Shown here piece after piece: positions 34,457-45,458 of a stretch of DNA of 64,000 bases. The stretch covers positions 3,156,601-3,220,600 of the forward strand of contig CM030940.1 in assembly GCA_018136815.1 (NCBI GenBank), written 5' to 3'. This DNA is from Isochrysis galbana. Taxonomy: Eukaryota > Haptophyta > Isochrysidales > Isochrysidaceae. Positions within the stretch are counted from its first letter, which is position 1. Every line of letters begins with the position of its first letter. Made by a program: the position numbers and the translations under genes. The notes beneath the pieces are model-generated. The model saw only the letters and a program-made list of their open reading frames with translations. It made no database searches and was not told where the DNA came from.

Positions 34457-35880
34457 AGGTGTCGTTCCGTCAATAGTGGGACATCAGTAGAATTGAGCGA
34501 TCAAATGTCCACAGTTGTATTGTAGTTGTTTAACATTAGATCTTGTTAAAATTATAAGAGAGAGACGCCGTCAAAGCTTCTTCGCTAATCACATCGGTGC
34601 ACGCCGTGCATGGGCACGGCGCGATGTGCATCGGTCCCCCCGCGGATACGCCGTGCGTGCGCATGTCAACCCGTTCCATATATGTAGCCCCTGCGGCCCA
34701 CAACTACGTAAACTGGCCATATAAGAGATGTTTCGTTACACAGCGCCTGTGATGACTTGCAATCACATGTGCACGCCGTGCGTGGGCACGGCGCGATGTG
34801 CACCGGCGCACCCCCCGCGGGGGCGCCGTGCGTGCGCATAGCAACTTCCAGGAAGGTGCACGCCGTGCGTTCACTCTTTTCGCGAGCGTCCGACGCACAG
34901 TCCTCGTTCTCCTCTTCTCCTCCCACAGGCCCGGAGTCCTCGTCGGTGGTGGTGGTGGTGGCCTCATCGGTCGGGGAAAGGGCCTCCTCCTCGGCATCAG
35001 GAACGCGAACAGGATCCGCCTCCTCCGCCGCGCCCTTGGAGCAGGAAGAGGAACGAGTCGTGCGAGCAGCGCTTGCGCTCGGCGTCCAGTCGACAGGTGG
35101 CGGTGTCGAGCGAGTCGAACGAAACCAGCGAGCAGGAGCACGAGACGAGAGGACGGAGGACCGTACCGATGCGCGCCGAGTCGCCACCATCGTGAGGAAG
35201 ACGAGGGCGAGGAGAGAGCTGGAGGGTGAGCGAGGAGGGAGGAGGGAGGCAGGCAGTAGGAGCCGTCTCTCTCTGGTAGGTCGATGAGAGGGGGAGGAGG
35301 GGACCCGGGGGAGGGGGCCCCGGGGGAGCGGAGAGACCCCAAGACCTCGATTGTTTACGTTAGTGTTTTCGCAATATACGGTAATATTTTCCCCGGTCCC
35401 AGGGGTGCCCCCGCGGTTCCCGACCGCCTCTGCGTCCAGAGTCCCCCGCGGAAAGAGTGAACGCACGGCGTGCACCTTCCTGGAAGTTGCTATGCGCACG
35501 CACGGCGCCCCGCGGGGGGGGGAAGTCGATGTGCATACGCACGGCGTGCACAATGATTGCAAGCAATCACACGTGCTGCGCAAACGAAACATCTCGTATA
35601 TGGCTACTTTACGTTAATGTGGGCCTTAGGGGAAAAAGTTTCTATGCGCACGCACGGCGCCCTCGCGAGGGGGAAGTCGATGCGCATACGCACGGCGTGC
35701 TCAATGATTGCAAGTAATCACATGTGCTGCGTAAACGAAACATCTCGTATACGGCGACTTTATGTTAAAAAAAGTTTCTATGCACATCTCGTATACGGCG
35801 ATTAGCTTTGTTTTGTACCACTATTGTTCATAACTAAAAAGAAAACAGATTGTGGTCCTCTTTTGACGGAACGCGACTTT
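34457..35880. mobile_element. 1424-bp Mutator-like foldback element with 9-bp target duplication
   Basis: The left end AGGTGTCGTTCCGTCAATAG and the right end CTTTTGACGGAACGCGACTTT are flanked by CGTCGGCTC on both sides (34448-34456 and 35881-35889). A 9-bp duplication is characteristic of Mutator-like elements. The interior has long inverted repeats (about 34700-34885 against 35445-35635), plus a further partial copy at 35636-35775. These are rich in the hairpin-forming motif GCACGCCGTGCGT. No transposase is present, so it is non-autonomous. Confidence 0.85.
34890..35342 (-). pseudogene. Captured gene fragment inside the foldback MULE (putative)
   Basis: The unique centre of the element is GC-rich and coding-like on the minus strand: a basic, Ser/Arg-rich start (MVATRRASVRSSVLSSRAPA) is followed by an acidic stretch (DAEEEALSPTDEATTTTTDE). 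Composition resembles host genes rather than the element arms. This resembles Pack-MULE capture, but the parent gene is not in this window and the product is unknown. Confidence 0.4.
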
Positions 35881-36652
35881 CGTCGGCTCCGCGGTCTATG
35901 GCTCTCCTTGACTTCATGTCAAGTATTGCCAAGACCTTGGAGTGCGCCTTGGCTGCGCGAGCTCCGCGTGCCAGGAGCGCTTTTGTCGCGCCGTCGCGCG
36001 TCATTGGCAGTATGGGTTGATTCCCAATACCGCCTGCCAAGCTGCCAAGCCCACCACCCAGCGGCAGAAGAAAGATGAGTTCTGCTCTGGGTGGTGGGTT
36101 CCCGCCAGATGCGTTGTGAGGCGCTCTGGCAAGATCTTGGACTTTTTTGCTCGCCGCGGCGTAGAGAGCTACGACGTGGCCCGTCCTGAGGCCACCCACG
36201 GGTCTTGCCTCATCGATCAGCGCCGAATCTGGCACTGTCAGAGAGAGGAGGGCCGCGAGGGCAGCCTCAACGCGGAGGCTTGTCAGCCACGCGTGGACGG
36301 CCGCGTCGGTGAGCTGGTCCTGGTTCTCGATGCCGAGTTCGAGTGAGGGCAAATCCTGCGAGGGGCGGGTCGGGATGGTCAGGGCGGGGTCTGCGGCAGC
36401 CAGGGTAGCCGCGTGCGCGCGCTGTGAGGAGCTGGGTGGGCTGCGCGGGCCATGATTCCAGAGGGTCAAGGGGTGGTCGGACTGTCGGCAGCCCGACACG
36501 GCGCTGCATCGGGCGGGAATCAAATGCCGAATGTAGCTTAGATATAAAGGAATCGATCCCCCCGCGGGCGCGACCGCCAATTCTTTACGGGTAGAGGGTA
36601 GAGCGTGAGCGCGCGTGACGGAGGGGGGGGGAGGGGGGGAGAATCGCACCAT

Positions 36653-36980
36653 TTCCTGGCTAAGATTTTCGTTGCGGCAGGTGGCCCCCCCTGAAGGTTT
36701 TTTATTGGGCCTCGCGCCACGGTCAAAAAATGCAGCCCAACCCTTACTAATAGTTAAAAAGCCCCTGTTTGACCGCCCTATCTCGGGGGGGGGGGGGGCA
36801 CGATGGCTCTCTTGGGGACCCGAGAAGAAAAATACGTTGCGCTACGTTTTGCCCACGGCATCTCACTTATCTCTCACACGCACCTCATCCTCTACACGCT
36901 GCTTCTAAGTGTGAAACCGAAGCGCCAAAATGAGCGCTTCAAGCCGGCCCCTGAATTTGGTCCTTCATAGTAGGAAAAGA
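36653..36980. other. Intergenic with repeat core and G homopolymer
   Basis: A reverse copy of the TAGGGCGGTCAAACAGG repeat occupies about 36752-36785, followed by a G run at about 36786-36798. No gene is supported. Confidence 0.5.
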
Positions 36981-37085
36981 AAAAAAAGTTTGTCTTCTCG
37001 AGTTATGCGTGTCATCCATGCGCTGGGGCCATGCTAATCTTCTCTGTATCGTTCCAAGTTTAACGGTTGCTAGCAGAGCTAGACC
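36981..37085 (-). ncRNA. U6 spliceosomal snRNA
   Basis: The minus strand contains the invariant U6 core: GGAACGATACAGAGAAGATT with the ACAGAGA box, then AGCATGGCCCC with the catalytic AGC triad, then GGATGACACGCA for the internal stem-loop. The 5' stem-loop is GGTCTAGC/TCT/GCTAGCAACC, and the gene ends at a T run (36981-36987), the Pol III terminator. Length is ~105 nt, normal for U6. A CTTATAG element about 20-25 nt upstream (plus strand 37103-37110) could be the TATA box of a type 3 Pol III promoter. U6 pairs with U2 and the 5' splice site, which is notable given the unusual donors in this window. Confidence 0.95.
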
Positions 37086-37110
37086 AACAGGTGAGCTGAG
37101 CTACGGCTAT

Positions 37111-39976
37111 AAGGTTTGAGCAGAAAGACCACGGGCGCCGGCTTGTGGGCCTCAATGCGTTGCGCAGCAGGGAGGGCCGCACCCGACTGGGGAGCCAGAC
37201 TCCATCGCATTAGATCAGACTTCTGGCTGTTCAGCTGAAACATTTCCGGGAACGACTTGCTTTGTTTTCAACCAACGAACCACCTCTTCGTGTTGTTCTT
37301 TTTGACTGCCCGGACATATTTGACATGAACCGTGAGTGGCGGGCCTGCACTCGGCTGACATCGACTGCTCTGCCAGCGTCGGGACCACCAGCGCCTTCTC
37401 TCAACTCCCCTAGGGCGCGCCGCCTCGCCCACCATCAGCGGCTGCGCCAACAGCTCGCCGCCCAAATGCTCTGGCTTCTTGCTCGCGCTCGCGGCGAACC
37501 GCGCAATTGATCTCTCTCCTTATCGTCGGCTAGCATTCCAGCATGCTGTTCGCCCGTCTGTTCTCGCTCGCTGCTGGTTTGCACTCCCGCACAAGCGATC
37601 AGCTGACTCACATGTGCTCAGCCCACCACAGGCTCGCGATACTTGCTTCTCTCTGGCATGCGCGTGCGCCTGCTGCTAATTTACGCGCTCTTGTTCGTCG
37701 TGGATGGCGATCGAGCTCGTTCTCCCACTCGCTCGTGGCTGGACTCCTTGCTCCCCGCTGACGGGCTTTATCACTGGGCGCTCGCTGGCTGCGTTGATGC
37801 GCGACATTGTCTCGCGACGCACCCTCGATCACTTCTCAGGTCGCGTGCTGTCGCCATCGGCCGGCTCATGCGATGGGCTCGCACACTCACGTTCGGCAAG
37901 CGCCTCCGGCCTGCGCTGATGCTCGCCGTCAGGTTCCTCTGGTGGCATTGCCTGCGCTACGCGTTGCAGCTCGCGAGTTGTGGCAGCGATCGTCGTTTAC
38001 ACGCACGGTCCCCGCGAGCGCGCTCGATTCGCTGCAGAGAGTCGCTACTACAACACGCCCAAGTCAGAGCTCCATAGCCGAGCAGCCGAGCAGCACCGCT
38101 CGGCATGCCCTGCCTCGTCCCGTCGCCAGCCATCCGATGGCCCCACAGTTTTGCCTCTTCGTGGAGCAGGTCACGCAATGAACCATACTGTCGGTCGGCG
38201 GTCTTTCGCTTTTTAGAGCGCTGCCGCCAGTGGCCGGTTTCGCATAATGCATAGTACCCATGCGCCGACACTAGGCCTGCCATATGCGCCATGGCGTCTC
38301 AAAGCGAATGACGGCCGCCACGTAGACCGAAACGGGGCAGCCTACGAGCCGCTCTGCGCCGATGTCGGCGCCGCCAGGCGTCCTGGGTCCGAGCAAGCCT
38401 AGGCGGCGTAGAAACGGGCACTCGCCACGCCAGCACAGGTCGCAGGTGGTGGACGTCGCAGGTGTTCACGGCCGCAAAGGCGATGTCGCATATCCTCTCC
38501 CATTGCCCCTGTATAATGGCAGTGAGTCGTGCGATAGCAAGGTCTATGGCATTGCAACGGGTATCAGCATCGGGGGTCATGGGCGAGGGTGGTGCACCCA
38601 CTAACTTAATTCTCAGGCGCAGACATCCCCGTGCATGGTGTGCAACATCTCGCGGGCCTGCTGTTGACTAGATGAAGATAAGCATGGTCGGCAGAGGGCT
38701 TCGAAAAAGAGAAGTGCGGGGTTTCACAGTAGCCCCCGTTCACACTATCTTTCACTGTGGACTCTTCTCGTCGGACTTCGCTCTATTGCTAGCGTCAGCG
38801 CCGCCGCTCGGTCGGCCCTCATCGCCAGTGACTGAGCCCTCTCCGAACGGAGACCAGACCGCTCATGGCCGCACCGCCAGCACCCTACAAGCGCCGGCTC
38901 CGCTTCCGGCAGCGACATGTCGAGGGGTGGTTGGGAAGCTCACGTAGCTCGCCCCAGGACCCGCTCCCCTCCTCCAGAATCTACAGCTGAACCAGAAGAA
39001 GAAGATGGTCAGCCTGCCGATGAGGATTGCACTCCTGCCTCGAGTGCAGGAGAGGGGCATGGGGAGGAGGAGTCTAGCTCTGCTCCTCCCTCAGACTCTT
39101 ACGACAGCTCCGGCTCGACAACTCCAGACCACCCTCCTTGGCCGCATGTGTTGGGTGGCCGGCACGCTCAGCCTCCATAGCATTGGAGCCCCTCCGGGCT
39201 TCGCGTACCTAGGCCACCCCCTTAGGTCGTGTGCCTCTTCGGCTATCGAGACTATTCGGGTTTTTCCCGTGCGCGTGCTGATTGGTTCGGCGGATGGGCG
39301 CCGGCTACCTCCACGCGAGAGAAGCATTATATCGATCCCACCGTAGGCCCGTCTCCAGCGGCGTACGCGCTTTTCGGGTGGCTCCTCGACCACTCATACG
39401 CCGTTCATAACGAGGACCGTCTCTCTAAGCGGCCTTCTTTTTTGTCTTCCTTCCTGTTTTCTTCATTCCCGTCGCGAGCGACGATAGAAGATAGGGAGAT
39501 AAATAGTGCGAATGCGTTCACACTCACTCCCTATTTCACACTGGGCTCTTCTCGTCGGACTTCGCTCTCCTATGCCACCCTACACCGTTCACACCCTCTT
39601 TCACTCTGCACTCTCCTTTACAGACATTGCTCTCCCATCCTACCCTACCCATTGCTACGATGTACGCGTGCCTTAGTACTAGTGTTGTAGAATTAATTTT
39701 CTCCTTTAGGGTATTGTAGCTCCAAGGTATTCTACCCACCCGAATAGAAGATGTAGGGAGAGATTGCGAGTGCATGCCACCTTCCGTGAATTTCGTTTCC
39801 CTTGTTCCTGTGCGTGTGGTCTATTGGCCGACGCGGCGCGGCGGGGAGGAGGGAGCCCCCCGCGCTACCACGCCATTCCGCCTTGCCCCCCGCCCTTCCG
39901 CGCACCCCCCCCCCTCCTCGTCTCCCAATCCTCACCCATCTACCGCTCTTTCACGCCCTACTCAGCCCCCTGCCGC
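37111..39976. other. Long intergenic region, no confident gene
   Basis: Several short frames are present but none has family support. A direct repeat (CTCTTCTCGTCGGACTTCGC) occurs near 38760-38785 and 39546-39568. A weak reverse-transcriptase-like string (TGFITGRSL) appears near 37765, without flanking support. Confidence 0.4.
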
Positions 39977-42119
39977 ATGGCCCGCTCGCTCTACTCAGCT
40001 GCGGGCGCGAGGCTGGTGGCGCAGTGGGCGGCCGTGGCCAGCGCACCGCCGACAGAGCGCGCAGCGCTGCGCGCGGCGGGCGGGCTACGCCTCACGGCGC
40101 TGCGCGAGGCGAGCGCGCGCGCTGTGCCCGAGCTGAGTGGGCGCGCGCTCGCGGCGGTCGCGGCGGGTGCAGCGGCAGCGACTGGCGGCCGGAGCCCCGG
40201 CGCGCTCGCATGGGAGCCACTCTGGTGCGCGGTCGAGGCACGCACGAGCGAGCTCGCGTCGCGGCTGGCGCCACGCACACTCACCGCGCTCGCGGGCGCG
40301 CTCGCTGCCGCAGGTCGCCCGCCCGGCGGTGGCGGCGCGTCGCTCGCAGCGGCGGCCGGGACTGCGCGGCTCGACGGGCTGCCGGCACGTGAGCTGGCGC
40401 GGCTTGCGTGGGCGGTGGGCCGGCTCGGCGGTGGCGCGCCCCAATTCTACGAGTCGCTCGTGCATGCCGCGGCGCCGCAGCTGCGTGCCATGAGGGCTGC
40501 GCAGCTGGCTGCGCTCGGCGCGGCGGCGGCGGGTGCGCCGGACGCGGCACGCGAGAGCGCGCGCGCGCTTCTGGCGCTCGTGGCCTCCGAGGCAGTTCGC
40601 CGGCTGCCCGGCCTTGAGCCGCGCGTGCTCGCCAGCCTGGCCGACTCGCTTGCTCGCGCGGGCGGGGAAGAGCGTGCACTTGACGCGCTCGCTGCCGCCG
40701 CCGTTGCGCGTGCCGACGAGCTCGCTGCGCGCGAACTGGTGCAGCTTGCGGCGGCCCAGCCGGCACTAGCCGAGGCGCTCGCGCCGGCGGCTGCACACCA
40801 GCTCGGCGCATGTGCGCCGCGCGAGCTCGCTACACTGGCGCGGGCGGCCGGCGTCGCAGCGCGCGGCCAGCGGCCGATACCAGCGCCTCTCGCCGCGCTG
40901 CTCGACGGCGTCGCCGCCACCGCACCCGCGCGACTGCGCCGCTTTAATGGGCAAGATCTAGCCCACCTGCTATGGGGATTCTCCGCAGCTGGTCGCGCGG
41001 CGCCGAGCCTCTTCCGCGCGGCGGCAGACGAGGTGGCAGCGCGTCCGGCCGACCTGAGCCTAGTCGGGCTGGCCGCCGTGGCGCGTTCCCTGGCGCTCGC
41101 GCCCGCTGCGACTAGCGCGGCCGACGATAAGGCGCGGCGCGGTGCCCTTGCCGCTGTCGGCGCGGAGGCGACGGGGCGGCTCGGCAGCGCCTCTGCCCGC
41201 AGCATCGCCAGCCTAGCGCATGCCTACGGCTGCGCGCGCCAGCCGGCACCCGCACTCTTTGACGCGCTCGCTGCTGTGACCGTCCTCCGCCTCGCCGAGT
41301 TTGGCGAGGCAGAGCTGGCGGCCACGGCGTGGGCGTTTGCGGTGCTTGACCACGCTGCCGCGCCCACGCTCCTTCGCGAGGTCGCCGATGAGGCGGCTAG
41401 GCGCGTCGACAGCATGGGACCAGAGGCACTAGCCAACACCGCCTGGGCGCTCGCAGCCGCCGATATACGCGCACCAGCTGCGCGCCGCTTCAGCACGGCG
41501 CTCGTACCGCGCGCCGCGGAGCTCGAGGCGCGATTTGCCGACGCGGCACTAGCACAGTTGCATCAATGGCACCTCTGGCATGTGATCGCCTTTGGGGCGG
41601 CCGACACGCCGCCAATCGGCGGCGCCTTTGCCGAGCGCTGCCGCGATGCGCTCGCGCGGAGGGCGCCCGAGCCGTCGATGCTCCAGCGGCAGGCGCGCCC
41701 ATCCGCCCGCGCCCACACGTCGCCCCGCTGCTCCGCGCCCGTGCGCGCCTTCGGACCGTGCACGCTCAGTCCCCTCCCCGTCACTGCTGTAGGTTGGCGC
41801 CCTCCTCCACTCGTGCGGTCTCGAGCTGCGCCACGAGGTGCGCACGCGCGAGGGCTACCTACTCGACTTCGTCGTCGAGTGGCACGGCGTGCCTCTCGCC
41901 CTCGAGGTGGATGGACCCACGCACTTTCTGCAGCCGGGGGCCGCGCCGACCGGCGCCACCAAGCTCAAGCGGCGCCAACTACGCGAGGCTGGTTGGCGGC
42001 TCGTGTCGATCCCATACTGGGAGCTCGACCCTCTCATCGCGCCGGCGCGTGCCGGCACGGCTGACGCGCTGCTGCGCCTGATCGACGAGCACGAGCGCAC
42101 GGTGGCAGGCTGTGATTGA
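39977..42119 (+). CDS. RAP-domain protein with FASTK/OPR-like Ala-rich helical repeats
   Basis: Two exons: 39977-41692 and 41793-42119, about 680 residues. The C-terminal ~100 residues are a RAP domain: LLHSCGLELRHEVRTREGYL, then LDFVVEWHGVPLALEVDGP with the conserved D and E-DGP, then GWRLVSIPYWEL. The N-terminal 570 residues are Ala-rich helical repeats with the recurring pattern LA.LAWA.A.L, like octotricopeptide/FAST-type repeats. Such proteins bind and process organelle RNA (plastid or mitochondrial), so organelle RNA processing or translation is the likely role. The intron uses a GC donor (AG|GCGCGC) and ends GCTGTAG; splicing joins LQRQ to VGALLHS. The start follows a CT-rich leader. 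Confidence 0.88.
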
Positions 42120-42994
42120 GGCGTAGGATTCCCGAATGATGCGGCCTGCAACTGCGGAGACCGCATGGCTTACTAGGGAGCGAGCACCTATTTACCAGCT
42201 GTGGAGAGGTGCACCTGCCCCGGCCGGCGGAGGAAGAAGGAGCATCGTAGTATGTAGCGTACCGAATATCGCATCGAATGCGAGGCGTGGGAGGATAGTT
42301 GTTGTGCACATAGCGCGCATAGTGCTGGCGACGCCGTACGGCGTGCTATGGCCTGCGGAATTGGGGTTGGCGCAAACAATAAGGTCATTGAGCGTGCCCC
42401 GCTCCCTACAGCTCCCTCCTGCGTTCTCCGACAGCTTGATGCAACCTACTTTTATAAGTGGGATTCAATGGGGGCCTCGTGCCCCCCTCATTCCATACGC
42501 GGACACCCTCTTGGGTGGGCCTGCACAACCAACCTGTCGAGTCGAGCGTAGCCGGAGGGCTGCTTGAGCCACTCCGTCGTGAGCGGCACCGGCGGCTAGC
42601 GCGGCGCTTTGGCCCTCCTCCCAGCCGGGAGTTGGGCGAATGAAATTCTTGGGGTGGTGTCGGGGAACTCCATTTGGGTATTGGACTGGGGACGAACGGC
42701 GAACGAAGGGCGATGATGGGGCGGCGAGGCGCTCCTAGCGGCCCTAGTGTGTTGGGATGTAAGAGATTGTTAGACTTACAAAGAACCTTTCCCTCAGGGA
42801 GGGAGCCTAGGCTGCTAGAGTGCTAGAGTGCAGCGACGCAGCGAACAACGACGGACAACGATGCTACGATGCTGAGAACAACAGGATACACCGACTCACG
42901 GACACACCAGAAACATTCACCTAAACCAACCAAGCAAAAAAAAATCAAGTAACAGAGACCCCAAAGCGCCCATAACCCAAACACGTCGCGAGAG

Positions 42995-43031
<37 letters not shown>

Positions 43032-43332
43032 CCGCAGCGACGACCGGAGCGTGTCTCCCTTGTAACTTTCCCACGTGGCGGAGAGTCCGAAGAGGAGCGT
43101 CATGTCGCGCGACGGCGATCACTTCGGATACAGATCGCAACGAGATATACGATATACATGCGACCAAAGAAATCTTGCCGTTGAGCGTGACCCTTCTAGA
43201 CGCTTCTAAAGAACCACCCTGAGTAGCAACCAAAGGGAAGAAACCCCAAAGGGGCCAAGGGCTTGCATGCAACATGCATCAAGCAAGGGGAAAGCGGCTA
43301 AAAAGTTCCGTCCTACATTATAGGACCGCGTC
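42120..43332. other. Intergenic, GA microsatellite
   Basis: A GA dinucleotide tract (about 43000-43028) is the only clear feature. Near 43309-43335 begins a cluster of GTCCTACATTATAGGAC palindromes, also seen at 44388-44405. Confidence 0.5.
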
Positions 43333-43755
43333 CTACGATTTCGGTGTATTTGTAGGACCCTGAGCTTGCAAGCCATACAACTTTCGAGAGTGAAGGATTG
43401 GGACTTCCCACCAACTGAAGGATAGACCCAACTCAGTCTTGAGATCCTTAGCTTCCACTATGGCCAAGGCTGTAGACTTCGTCTTAACCGAGCTTTCGGC
43501 TCCAGCGTGAACTGAGTACTTCGGCCATCGGAGGCCACCGGGTGCGTCGAGAGTTTTATTTTTGCCCCGCAAGAGGCAAAAGCAGCCAAAACTCTCATTG
43601 GGCTTCAAAATCAAGCTTGGTCTCCACTGAAGGTCGAAAAGAACCCATGCCAAAGAGCATTTCATCTCGTGGGAGCAAGTTCTAGGGAGCTCATCATGAG
43701 CCTCAAATCGTGTCCTCAGGTGTTTGCGGCAATTCGTACAGTAAGGGTGCACCAT
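43333..43755 (-). CDS. ORF of unknown function, truncated by a mariner-like MITE
   Basis: A 140-residue frame with a Cys/His-containing start (YCTNCRKHLRTRFEAHDELP) and a later GLRWPKYSVHAGAE. Its first codons come from the MITE terminus, so the original frame began upstream and has been cut. It could belong to the neighbouring hAT element, since GTCCTACAT-TAGGAC palindromes lie on both sides (43310 and 44390). Family unknown. Confidence 0.3.
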   Translation of the reverse strand: MVHPYCTNCRKHLRTRFEAHDELPRTCSHEMKCSLAWVLFDLQWRPSLILKPNESFGCFCLLRGKNKTLDAPGGLRWPKYSVHAGAESSVKTKSTALAIVEAKDLKTELGLSFSWWEVPILHSRKLYGLQAQGPTNTPKS

Positions 43756-44212
43756 TAAGAAACCCCCCCATTAAGAAAACCTAGAAGCAAATTGGCCATC
43801 TAGCGATAAGAAATGGAGCTGAACTGAGAGGCCTCCACCTGAGGATAAGAAACTCAGCACAAGAAATCATTTCTATCTTCTATGCGCTGCGGGCCTCGCC
43901 GGCGGCCGGCGGGCCAAGCAAGTTGTCGTTGTCGCCGTGTAGCGGGCCGTCAGCCGATTGTTGTGGTCAATAGTGGCCATTCGTTGGTTCGTTGGCCGTG
44001 GGCCGTGGGCCGCGGGGGCACTTCGCACTTAAACTTGTGCGTCTTCCTTCTGCTCTCGGCTGCTTGATTATGTATACACAAAACATAGTAAATAGTAATA
44101 GTAAAAGTAAAGACCCCGCGGCTTCTAAGAAACTATCAAGGTGTGGGAGTCGGCTTAGGTAGAAAATGTAGAAGGCAAAAATCTCTGTTTTCTTAATGGT
44201 GCACCCTTACTG
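43739..44212. mobile_element. 474-bp Tc1/mariner-type MITE
   Basis: Perfect 24-bp terminal inverted repeats starting CAGTAAGGGTGCACCATTAA, each flanked by TA (43737-43738 and 44213-44214). A TA target duplication and CAGT..ACTG ends are typical of Tc1/mariner elements. The interior has no transposase frame. Confidence 0.85.
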
Positions 44213-44429
44213 TAGGACAACGCCGTTTTTTGCCTGGAAGGCTTCCGCGAGTGGCAAATAACTCATTATGCTTCGAGAATGGTGTCTTGAGCCTCTAGGA
44301 GGACTCAATGAGGGCAATGAGATGAACACAGAAACCAAATCCTAGCTCCCCATTCCTAGATTGAACCGTGTCTTCATAGTTCACAACGTCGTCCTACATT
44401 GTAGGACTCGTCCTATAAAGCTGGGTACC

Positions 44430-45209
44430 ATGGGTGAGGAGCCCTCTCACCTGCCCAATGTTGCGAGCTTGTTGCGTGCGAGCGCGAAGCTGGGCGTCGG
44501 GACTAAGACCAAGGAGTACTACGAGAGTCCATACCACACCTGGTTCAAAGGTGTGATCGCATCAGTTCCCGACGCTAGGAACCGCGGAGGTTGGACGATT
44601 CGATATGCTGGTGGTGATACACTGGTTGTGACTGATGAAGAGGAGATCCGTCGGGCCGTGGACGTCTCCACCCTGCCTGAATGGGCGGCCCTTGTCGCCA
44701 AAGTTAGGGGAGCCTTTAGTTACTTGCGAGATCGTCTTACTGATAGTTGCGCCTCGCCGTACCATTGCCAAGAGCAACACCGGCAAACGGGGTTGCTGCG
44801 CGCCTTCAATCCAGCCTTTGCCCATGGCAAGGTTGACGCACTTTGGGTTCATCAGCTCGCAGACATTCCTTCATTCAGTCATTTGCCTTCAATCACGCAG
44901 AGGCTCCTTGATGAGCTTCCCACGTACTTGAGCACATGCCGCGCGACTCGCATTGATCACTCCGAGGTGCTGACATTTACGAAGGAGGTGTTGTGTTGGT
45001 GGGCAAGGAACCACACCAAGTTCCCCGCGTGGGCAGAGGCGGCAAGGATCGCCTTTTGCATGACTCCAAACTCGGCTTCGTGTGAGCGCGTCTTTTCTTT
45101 ATTGGCCATTATGTTTGGTCCGAATCGTTCATCGTCACTCGCTGATCAGATACAGGCGTCATTACTGTTACGTTACAACAACAACAAAAGGGAGCAGGAG
45201 GCCATGTGA
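44430..45209 (+). pseudogene. hAT transposase C-terminal region with an unusual N-terminal domain
   Basis: Residues ~190-255 are the hAT dimerisation domain: VLCWWARNHTKFPAWAEAAR, then NSASCERVFSLLAIMFGPNR. Residues ~25-70 (WFKGVIASVPDARNRGGWTI then RYAGGDTLVV) resemble a small Tudor-like fold. The BED zinc finger and the catalytic DDE regions are absent, so it cannot transpose by itself. The frame is intact for 259 residues, so a domesticated protein cannot be excluded. Confidence 0.65.
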
Positions 45210-45458
45210 GTGTGTGTTATGTGTTATGTGTTATGTGTCCAAATTTACGAGTTATTTCGTTATTTCCGAAACTCTGCCTTACCCCTAATTGCTACAACTA
45301 CAAGAATGGCTACAAGTTTGGGCAAGAATTGCTACAAGAATGGCTACAAGTTTGGGCGGGCTGTTGCAAGAATCCCGCAAGTTTGGCCCGCAAGTTTGGG
45401 CGAGTTTTACTACAAGTATTGGCCTGGGCCTACATCTCCTCCTCCTCCGTCCCCGCCA

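Larger units (their letters stand above)
34080..36652 (-). pseudogene. Open frame interrupted by the MULE at 34457-35880; product unknown
   Basis: On the minus strand a 272-residue frame runs from 36652 into the MULE end. If the MULE and one copy of its 9-bp duplication are removed, the frame continues without stops from 35889 into 34447 and on to about 34080, through a poly-Gly stretch encoded by GGC/GGT repeats. Visible segments include LELGIENQDQLTDAAVHAWL, LTVPDSALIDEARPVGG and LDMKSRRAIDRGAD. I do not recognise the family. The frame could be a host gene or another element's ORF. Confidence 0.5.

Noticed and set aside
37704-37919. Reverse-transcriptase fragment (TGFITGRSL resembles LINE RT motif 2)
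   Set aside because: A single 9-residue similarity without neighbouring RT motifs; could be chance.
39990-41850. Many long open frames antisense and in other frames to the RAP gene
   Set aside because: Extreme GC content removes stops from all frames; only the RAP frame has a recognisable domain and consistent splicing.
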